Positions 48,901 to 56,599 of a stretch of 56,599 nucleotides of DNA are shown here, piece after piece. The stretch covers positions 1 through 56,599 of the forward strand of contig JACGCK010000261.1 in the NCBI GenBank assembly GCA_014925825.1, given 5' to 3'. Source of the DNA: Pholiota molesta (taxonomy: Eukaryota > Basidiomycota > Agaricomycetes > Agaricales > Strophariaceae). A model generated the notes under the pieces. That model had not been told where the DNA came from. It searched no databases and worked only from the letters and a program-made list of their open reading frames with translations. Every line of letters begins with the position of its first letter. Position 1 is the stretch's first letter. The translations under genes and the position numbers were made by a program.

Positions 48901-50305
48901 ATCAGATATATTGCATGCTTTTGCATTTCCAAAATTTGTTAGATGCGTTGCATCCGATGAAAACATTAGTGCTGCAACAACCTTTTCTCTTTGCATTCAA
49001 GGTCATCGGGAGGAGTGGCGAGTGGCGCTGGACCTTTTCATGTTCTTCTAAAAAGCATCAGAGGTATACACCTCCCCATAAATTCGCTCTTCATTGTTTG
49101 TGATTGAAGAGTGGTGGTATAACTTGAAGGGTGAAAAGTGGTAAAATGTGATAATGGGCTATTGAAAGCATCGGAGATAACAGAAGTGAGCTTGCGGTGA
49201 AGAAGTCCGGGTACAGAGAACACCTTGGGAGGAATACCAGCAGCTCCGATGGAACCAAGATATCCACAGCACTGTTGGTAAACTGGCTCCAAAGGGACTT
49301 AGAGAAGTGCGCTGTCGAGGCGCTGATTTTCGCGATGGGCATCGAAGCCAGCAAGGTGCTCTTGGGCAAAATCAGACGAAAGAATCACGTTGTGCACAAA
49401 TTCATTGGTTTGAGCCTCAGATTTGGCCAGTATTCCATTATTCAACCATTGCATGATGTGATGAACAGTAGCGTTAGCAAATGGCCAGTAGGCTGGCCTA
49501 CTTGAGTTTGGTGTTTCAGATAGAGCAGAAACAGGGGTTGGAATTTGAGGACTATTGATGGCCAAGTCATCAAGAGAGAGAGATGCGTCAGGGTCCCTTG
49601 TCGGTCGCCGCGGATAATCTCGCCAAATTCCAAATGAGTTGGCAGTGGTGATCAGGCGATCCCGCACAATTAGCATGACGCGCCGGAGAGGTCCTATTTC
49701 TGGCTGTGGACCAATATCAAGCAATAGAGCTGAAGGAATAGAGGTCGAGGTCGGTTCAGGCAGGTTGTCTTGATAGCGCCGAGGCCTCTGGTAGTTGCGC
49801 CGCGGACGTCCACTTCTAGTAAGAATTGGAAGCTCTACTGGAATTTGCGTAGGTCCAGCATCCATGCCTTCGGTATGTGGTGGTTGTGCATTCGATGTTC
49901 CAGCTTCAAAGTCAATATCCATATAGCTGTCAGATACCAAGGGTCCATCATGAACTTGGCTTTGATTATTGGAGGGTCCAGCAGCTGCAGGCGTTTCTAG
50001 AGCTGATTCTAGGAGGTGGTCGAGAGAGCCTTCCACTGCACTAGCAGCAGCGAGGGCCATCTGAGTATTGATGTTTAGAACACAAATTGGCCTCTCTAAA
50101 CGAAATTTCTCACCTGCAACCGCTTCTTTCGATCCAGAAGTGTTGGAATGTCCTTGAGGCCATGAGTATGCCTACCCTCTTTGCGAGCCTCCCTAGACTT
50201 TTGTCGATGCTGCTGAACGTGTTGGCAAGTTTTTTTGTGTCGAGATAGGTGTTTGTTTTCTACGAACGTCCTTCCACATCCAGTGACGCATGTAATTTCA
50301 GCCAT
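45903..50305 (-). mobile_element. Degenerate Plavaka-type (CMC superfamily) DNA transposon
   Basis: The minus-strand protein begins with a C2H2-like finger (CVTGCGRTFVENKHLSRHKK, TCQHV), then a Ser/Pro-rich region with RSGRPRRNYQRPRRYQD and WPFANATVHHIMQWLNNG. The core pieces are GIVIQCIDGIERRVYPRLFT with YSADYPEK, LVVDLMHEFELGVWKTLFTH, ARDFEDLLQ, and CAIPVFEGLLDEPHNGRLMK with LAKLRMHTD. The C-terminal part has NYTTYDVRRAYDTINPRTRP, VMVASPETQPNSHPF, MEFLWVRWLGVVPGHSFG, LGFIPDSDDYAFGFLDP and a long acidic tail ending DDWDDLGFEEI at 45903. This is the layout of Plavaka-type elements of agaricomycetes. Frame breaks are frequent between 46.9 and 49.3 kb, so the copy is probably inactive. Terminal inverted repeats were not located. 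The element lies directly against the cut 5' side of the EPL1 fragment. Confidence 0.8.
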
Positions 50306-50934
50306 GAGCAGAAGGGCAAGGGATAGAACAACAAAGATAGCTATTTTTTTGCCACCATGAGCGAGTATGGTGCCCATGGACTGGGTGGTGGAAAGTAACT
50401 GACGAAAACAAGGGATGGTACTACTATCATGGCGCCGGTTTTGCATGTTTACGTAAAGGGTTCTGGACGGGCCCTGCGCAAGTCTGAGTCATTCACCGTC
50501 ACCTTGGAGAGAAATGCCGCATGCGCAAGGTCATGGCCCGAGGTGTGCGGACCGCAAGGGCGATGCATGCTGGCTATAGGGTATACTGTGCAAAAGGTGC
50601 TGAGCGCGATAGTGAGGAATGAGTAAAAGACAGTTCAATACCTAGGACCGGATAGCGGCGCGGGTGACTTTTTCCAACACGCACATTGAACTCCAAGTCA
50701 CAGAATTCTGCGAGTTCGCCGAATTGCACACCATCAACGACGCGGACGCGGACGTCCTCGTGCTGGTGCGCAAAGTTCTCGTACGGTTCCGGCTCCGCTT
50801 CGCTGGGAATCCTTGTTCGAGGAATGGTTCCTGGTCGCCTCCGCGCAAAATGGAGTGCACTGCAAATCTACAGAAGGGAAAATAGTTACAATTAGAACCG
50901 CACTAATGGAATTGACCAGCCACAAACCTTGTTC
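50306..50934. other. Spacer with a minus-strand coding scrap
   Basis: 50306-50640 is the upstream flank of the transposon gene. From 50880 to 50640 the minus strand has an uninterrupted frame reading RRPGTIPRTRIPSEAEPEPY, then DVRVRVVDGVQFGELAEFCD and LEFNVRVGKSHPRRYPVL. It lacks an ATG and follows the ARO1 fragment. It does not look like the shikimate-kinase part that should come next in ARO1, so it may be a piece of another gene. Not recognised. Confidence 0.35.
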
Positions 50935-51590
50935 TGGAGATCGTCCCACCACGTCTTCTCAAAACACATCTCTTCTCCTGAAGACACTGAACGCCATAGC
51001 CACAAGATGATCGTCGTGACAATGGACGCTGACACCCTTCTTCAGCCGGGCTTTCCAATGATTTCATGGCCATCCATCGTCAAGCTCGTTCGTCTCAATG
51101 CCAAATTTGGCTAGAATAACGCAATGAGAATCGTCGAAGGAAATTTTTTTTACCAGAACATGACATACCGAGTTCATCAATCATCGCCTGGATGCGATTA
51201 TATTCCTTGACTCGCTGATTCGCGATGCCCAAAAATCCTAGTCTTTCCATGCGCGACAGTAGCGAGGACAGTTGCAGTCAAGAAGGCATCCGTCATCTCC
51301 GTCATATCGACCTCCTCAAGCCCTTTGAGTTGCCCAATAGGAGGCCCTTGCATGGTGGTCTCGGTAGGCGTCTGCACAACCTTGTTGTATCCTATAACTT
51401 CCAAAACCTCTTTGGCGAACTTTGCATCTCTCTGCAGGAAGCAAGCCGATGTTTTGGATGGTGCAAGAAGTACCGATTATAGCAGCGATAGCAAGAGGGT
51501 ATGTAGCACTGCTGGCGTCCGACTCGATGCTATACTCGGCCGAGTTGTTGTAGATCCCTGTAGGGATATCGTAGGCGTCCAAAAGCTGCT
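50935..51590 (-). pseudogene. ARO1: ARO1 (AROM) EPSP-synthase domain fragment
   Basis: Part of the pentafunctional shikimate-pathway protein. Minus-strand blocks: [20 protein letters not shown] with [20 protein letters not shown] (about 51590-51470), [49 protein letters not shown] with [12 protein letters not shown] (51350-51260), [20 protein letters not shown] and IDELG, then after an intron AKFGIETNELDDG and finally CFEKTWWDDLQNK (about 50945). These are the EPSP-synthase C-terminal lobe, including the DASSATYP substrate loop. The dehydroquinate synthase part before it and the shikimate kinase after it are absent, and one-base shifts break the frame near 51430, 51255 and 51060. The upstream break at 51590 is next to the start of the segmental duplication. 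Confidence 0.8.
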
Positions 51591-54330
51591 GGTTTTCGCA
51601 TCCTTCCTTCGAACGACTTGAATTTCAGTCTTCATTCATGGCTGTCGCATATAAGAAAAGGTTAATATACGAATGGCGGTTATTGAAGCAAGCAGCGAGC
51701 CCAGGCGTGAGCTCAAGCTGCTTGCAGAGGGTGGCTCACCTTCAGACTCCAGCGCCACCTATGCAACCTTTCGCCAACCAAGAGACTCATGGTGGGCTCC
51801 GGCGTCCGCGCCTGTAGGCCCATCGTGCATCATTTAAGAGCATAAATGCTATACAATTAAGTATCCTATTAACAATCGTTGAGTATGATTGTGTGTGTAC
51901 AAGGGAGAGTGAAAGAACGTACGTGTCACCAGTGTGCACGAATGGGTATGGGGGAAAAGGCGGAAATGCGAAGCCATGAGTCTGCACGACCAATTCAAGC
52001 ACTAAGAGATCAAAGGGGCTGGAAATTTGCAATGAGCTGGCGAATGTGTAGCGGAGGCGGCAGAAGGGCAGTGAGAACGGAATACACACCCTGCTAGAAA
52101 TGACCTTGACTAGGAATTCAGTTAGGTAGTTTGCTTGTTGATGGGTTTGGCAACGTACCTCGAGCGGAGCGGTCACAGATTCAGAGCCTGAAAGCGCCGC
52201 GGTGCCTTGGTAAGACTCTACGAGCACTCCAAGCCCCATGTTCGTCATCGTTTCAGGCTTGCGTACGAAGAAATACTCGGAGAAGAAAAGTTGATAGGAA
52301 GGAAGAAGTACCATGAATAAATACGCAATAAATGGTACAAATGAGTTATGCTATATGCAACACAATATCGGCAACAAGGCCAAAATCATCCCATGCCTCA
52401 TCAAGCTCTAGGTTTTTGGCTACAGCATCAGAATGAGTGGGTGTTCGAGGAAGGGCATTGACATCAAGGTCATCTGGATGCGCCATACACCTATTATCAT
52501 AAGGATTTTAGCAAGCTGGTAATCATGTCATTAAACCAAAAGATGAGCGTACTTAGGACACCAGTTGTTCATGATACAAGCAAGAAGTGCTTGCTCAGGA
52601 TAATCAGCAACGCAAGACCTCAGGTGTTGTCATTCCGGGCTGAAGAGGCTAGATTACGAAGAATGGAATGACTGCATTTTCTAATTGGCATGTTTTTTAT
52701 CTGCTGCAATGGTTGAGTTACACTCACTACCAGTTAGGGTTTAGTCCTACACGTACTCTTTGCAATGGCCAGGAACCCGATTAGCACAACACCATTACTG
52801 TGCACTCCTAAGCAATATGCTATGACTTTCCAATTGCTAGTTGCGGCGACTCAATCCTCTCTAAAGCCTGATCGTACACCTAGCAACATATGAAAGCGTT
52901 AATCATCAAAAATCACAAGTGATTTACTGACACGCACATGATGCTTAACTCTTCCCAATTCGATTTGAACTAGGTATCTTGTTTTCTCGGGAATAGTGAG
53001 TTCGCTAGCCATAGATGACTTTGTGGTCCTTGGTTACAATAGAGAATGTTAGATATTGATACGAGCCATCGACGAGGTAGCTTACCGGATCCATAATGCA
53101 ACGTCTTCCTAAACGCCAGGCTTCAAATGCCAATGGCAACTGTTTGGGATGAGCGACAGGGTACACCATCTCTCTATAAGATCATCAACATCTGCATGCG
53201 CGTGCGCCAGAGTCAAACACCGTGTTCCCTTCAAGAGACCGCTAGTATGGGCCGCCATCACTGTGGGCCGGATGGCACCACCGTCACGTGCACGTGACCT
53301 ACGTTCACCGCGAAATGCACTAAGTCCCAAGGGAGAGTTAGTGCCCAGCTTGTACCTCTTGAATGGAAATTGTTGAAACTCTCAGAGGCATGTCTAATAC
53401 AGTGCGCGAGGGGACTCACTAAATATTATCCGCCAAATCCTACCGCAATGCACTGAATTAGTGTCTCGGTATCTCGTTAGGGGCCCATTCCCGAAATGGC
53501 CCATGTCACGGTAAACGCGCCGGCCCGCTAGCTCATTACGGACCGCCATGGTCTCGTTATCTCCAACACTTTCGCATCATCCATGGAAAGTCGTAGGAAG
53601 GGATCAGCCCCATATTTCCATTTCTGGGGACAACTTCTGCTGCTGCATACCGCACCAAACTCAGTAACTTCATGAGTTTTTGATTAAACATTGTAATCCT
53701 AGGTGTAAATTAGGGGGCAACACTTGCCACAGGCGCAGCTTCAACACAGACGACTCGGTGACAGGAGGGGACAAAAACTTGAAGATTTGCAATGACGTGT
53801 TGGGCTGAGCAGCTCGAAAAGCAGCGGCGTCCTCAAGGCTTTCAGAAGACGAAGAGAGGAACTGCTGTGCAATACATCCATCCGTCCATGGGATGCAATG
53901 CTGAACGAAACAAATCAGCAAATCAAAATTAGGGGCGGGATGAGACACGATAGCGTACATACCCAATGCGCTTCTACAAATTGGTAGAGGAATTTGACGT
54001 AGCATCTTACTAGCCGTGTTGTTGATATCAGGTAGCAGCGGACGGCCTTCTTCATCGAATACTATGGAATTCAATGCGCTCTTCGGTGTGGTTGGAAAGT
54101 TCTCTGCAGCATGTAAATTAAGTCAATCGAATCGATTAGCGCGCGAAAAAACGAACCGCCAAAGGTCTTTTCACAGCAATCACGCCATGATTTCATGACC
54201 CGCCATTTCGCCCAAGTTTTCGCCTGTGCTGATGTCTTTGGTGTCAGAATCATATAAACGGACAGACGTGATAGCGAATTTACCGACCAGTTTTCAAGTT
54301 CTCTTTTGAATCTCGAAATGCCCATAATAG
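51556..54330. repeat. Segmental duplication, copy 1
   Basis: Sequence from 51556 recurs from 54583 (copy 2). Matching anchors are CCCTGTAGGGATATCGTAGG (51556 and 54583) and TCGCTAGCCA (53002 and 55212). Inside copy 1 lies about 740 bp (52262-53001) that copy 2 lacks, and about 133 bp (51934-52066) that copy 2 also lacks. Minus-strand open stretches here (for example GLGVLVESYQGTAALSGSES near 52220 and LAHAHADVDDLIERWCTLSL near 53170) exist in both copies but no family was recognised. Confidence 0.85.
52372..52625 (-). mobile_element. Transposon protein remnant inside duplication copy 1
   Basis: The minus strand reads ADYPEQALLACIMNNWCPK (52620-52560), an intron with GTACGC donor, and then MAHPDDLDVNALPRTPTHSD and LELDEAWDDFGLVADIV (52490-52372). 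This zinc-binding-like segment is widespread in agaricomycete transposon-associated proteins of the Plavaka kind. It lies wholly within the 740 bp that is missing from duplication copy 2. Confidence 0.65.
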
Positions 54331-54582
54331 GGCGCGACCAGTTTTGTGGCTTCCATCTTTGATAGGGCCGATTAAGCTACTCAAAAGTAGAGAATGAGAT
54401 GATCCGGAAAAAGAGTGTGATAGCTACATAACAGTTTTTAGTCTCTGATAATCAAATAAATGCAATAGACGTACCGATAAATCGTTGCGCTCGTCACTTC
54501 CTAAAGCATCCCATCCAGCTTTCATCTCACCTTGACGAATGGCATTAATAACAGCGATGTTTACCGAGGAACGGTGTTCAAC
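54331..54582. other. Junction between duplication copies
   Basis: About 250 bp between the end of the recognisable copy 1 and the start of copy 2. Copy 2 probably continues beyond the window, so the counterpart of this stretch cannot be seen. No coding signal. Confidence 0.4.
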
Positions 54583-56599
54583 CCCTGTAGGGATATCGTA
54601 GGCGTCGAGAAGCTGCCGGTTTTCGCGTCCTTCCTTCGAAGGTCTTCAATTCCGAAGGTCTTCATCATGGCGAATTTCCGTTTTCGCCGCTGATTGCCAA
54701 TGTTGCTGTCCCATATAAGAAAAGATTAATATACGAATGGCGGTTATTGAAACAAGCAGTGAGCCCAGCCGTGAGCTCAAGCTGCTTGCAGAGGGTGGCT
54801 CACCTTCAGACTCCAGCGCCACCTATGCAACCTTTCGCCAACCAAGAGACTCATGGTGGGCTCCAGCGTCCGTGCCTGTAGGCCCATCGTGCGTCATTTG
54901 AGAGCACAAATGCTATACAATTAAGTATCCTATTTAACAATTTTGAGTATGATTGTGTGTGTACAAGGGAGAGTAAAAGAACGTACGTGTCACCAGAAGG
55001 GCAGTGAGAACGGAATACACACCCTGCTAGAAATGACCTTGACTAGGAATTCATTAGGTTAGTTTGCTTGTTGATGGGTTTGGCAACATGCCTCGAACAA
55101 TCGTTGGAGAAGCGGTCACAGATTCAGAGCCTGAAAGCATCGTGGTGCCTTGGTAAGACTCTACGAGCACTCCAAGCCCCATGTTCGTCATTGGTCATTG
55201 TTTCAGGGTTGCTCGCTAGCCACAGATGACTTTGTGTCCTTGGTTACAATAGAGAATGTTAGATATTGATACAAGCCATGGACGAGGTATCTTACCGGAT
55301 CCCATAATTTGCAAAAACAATGCAAAGTCTTCCAAAAAGCCAGGCTTCAAATGTTGTTTACAGCCAATGACGACAGTCTGGGAATGAGCGACACGATACA
55401 CCATCTCCCTATAAGATCATCAACATCTGCATGCCCCAGGAAGTCCGATGCGTGCGCCAGAGTCAACGCCGTGTTCCCTTCAATAGACAGCGCTCGGATG
55501 GGCCGCCATCTGACTGTGTCGCGATGGCACAACTGTCACGTGCACGTGACCTACGTTCGCCGCGAATGCGCTAAGTCCCAAAGGTGAGGTAGTGCCCAGC
55601 TTGTACCTGTCGAATGGAAATTGTTGAAACTCTCAGAGGCATGTCTAATACAGTGCGCGAGGGGACTCACTAAATATTATCCACCAATTCCTACCGTAAT
55701 GCACTGGATTAGTGTCTGTGGTATCTCGTTAGGGCCCTTCCCGAAATGGCTCATGTTACGGTAAACGCGCCGGCCCGCTGGCTCATTACGGACCACCACG
55801 GTCTTGAACACTTTCGTTATTTTCTATTTCTAGGGAGAACTTCTGCTGCTGCTGCGCATACCGCACCAAACTCAGTAACTTCATGAGTTTCAATTAAACA
55901 TTGTAATCCTAGATGTAAATTAGACTTAAGACTTGGACTTGGGGGCAACACCACTTGCCAGAGGCGCAAATTCAACACAGACTCCGCGACAGGAGGCGAC
56001 AACTTGAAGATTTGCAATGACATGTTGGCTGAGCACTCAGCCACTCATACAGCTGGGAAAGCAGCCGCGTCCTCAAGGCTTTCAGAAGACGAAGAGCGGA
56101 ACTGCTGTGCAATACATCCATCCATCCATGGGATGCAATGCTGAACGAAACAAATCAGCAAATCGGAAATTAGGCAGGATGAGACACGATAGCATACATA
56201 CCCAATGCGCTTCTACAAATTCTGAGAGTATTTGACTAGTCGTGTTGTCGGTATCAGGTAGCAGCAGATGACCTTCCTCATCATCGAATGCTATGAAATT
56301 CAATGCGCTCTTTCGGTGTGGTTGGAAAGTTCTCTACAGCATGTAAATTAAGTCAATCAAATCGATTATCGCGCTGAAAAAACGAACCGCCAATAGGTCT
56401 TTTGACAGCAATCACGCCATGATTTCATTACGTTGTTGGCATAGTTAGGTTGAAGGTATCATGACCCGCCATTTTCGCCCAAGTTTTTCGCCTGTGCTGA
56501 TGTCTTTGGTGTCAGAATCATATAAACGGACAGACGTGATACTACGCATTTACCAAACCGGTTTTCAAGTCTCTTTTTGAATCTGAAATGTAATAGATG
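54583..56599. repeat. Segmental duplication, copy 2 (runs off the window)
   Basis: Counterpart of 51556-54330 in the same orientation. It follows copy 1 from the AROM-derived CCCTGTAGGGATATC onward, lacks the 133-bp and 740-bp blocks, and then follows 53002-54300 (55212-56599). Differences are scattered substitutions and many small indels, such as the loss of 13-20 bases near 55810. Minus-strand stretches match copy 1 (for example LAHASDFLGHADVDDLIGRW near 55430). The duplication continues past the right edge. Confidence 0.85.

Overview
The window reads as nuclear DNA of a filamentous basidiomycete, most likely an agaricomycete. Genes are cut by short introns (mostly 48-75 nt, GT(A/G)NGT donors, CTNA(C/T)-like branch sites, AG acceptors). 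Host genes are GC-rich with AT-richer spacers. Several families present are typical of mushroom-forming fungi: NACHT-type STAND proteins, expanded kinase-like genes, a SAM-like GC-rich protein and Plavaka-type transposon proteins.

Layout. 0.1-3.4 kb: a microbial-type PARG-like enzyme and IMP dehydrogenase. 5.3-10 kb (+): a NACHT-TPR STAND protein. 10.1-12.3 kb (-): the lipid-linked-oligosaccharide factor RFT1. 13.0-14.5 kb (-): a SAP-domain membrane protein, divergent from a small secreted, cysteine-bearing, membrane-anchored protein (14.8-15.4 kb). 15.5-18.9 kb (+): a DEF1-type CUE/Gln-rich RNA polymerase II degradation factor. 20.1-24.7 kb (-): a second STAND protein, C2-like/NACHT/ankyrin. 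24.8-29.1 kb: a gene-poor stretch. 29.2-36.4 kb: an unrecognised small gene (+), a kinase-like gene, the NatC catalytic subunit NAA30 and a GABA/amino-acid permease (all -). 37.3-40.2 kb: an intact IS630/Tc1-type transposase and a SAM-like protein gene. 40.3-41.0 kb: three tandem copies of a 232-bp unit. From about 41 kb to the end the sequence becomes a graveyard: a piece of phosphatidylserine decarboxylase, the C-terminal half of EPL1, a degenerate Plavaka-type element, a fragment of the EPSP-synthase domain of ARO1, and a large tandem segmental duplication (51.56-54.3 against 54.58-56.6 kb).

The genes do not form one pathway. The left half is a mix of housekeeping genes (purine synthesis, N-glycosylation, N-terminal acetylation, transcription) and accessory self/non-self candidates (two STAND proteins of different repeat class within 20 kb). 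The right third looks like a transposon- and duplication-driven accessory region.

A caution applies to the whole window. Conserved proteins that should be single open frames are repeatedly broken by what look like single-base deletions, often in G or C runs (IMPDH, RFT1, DEF1, both STAND genes, the PSD fragment). I read this mainly as consensus error of the assembly rather than true loss of all these genes, so the coding entries span several reading frames and their exon borders are my own inference from splice signals and conserved motifs.
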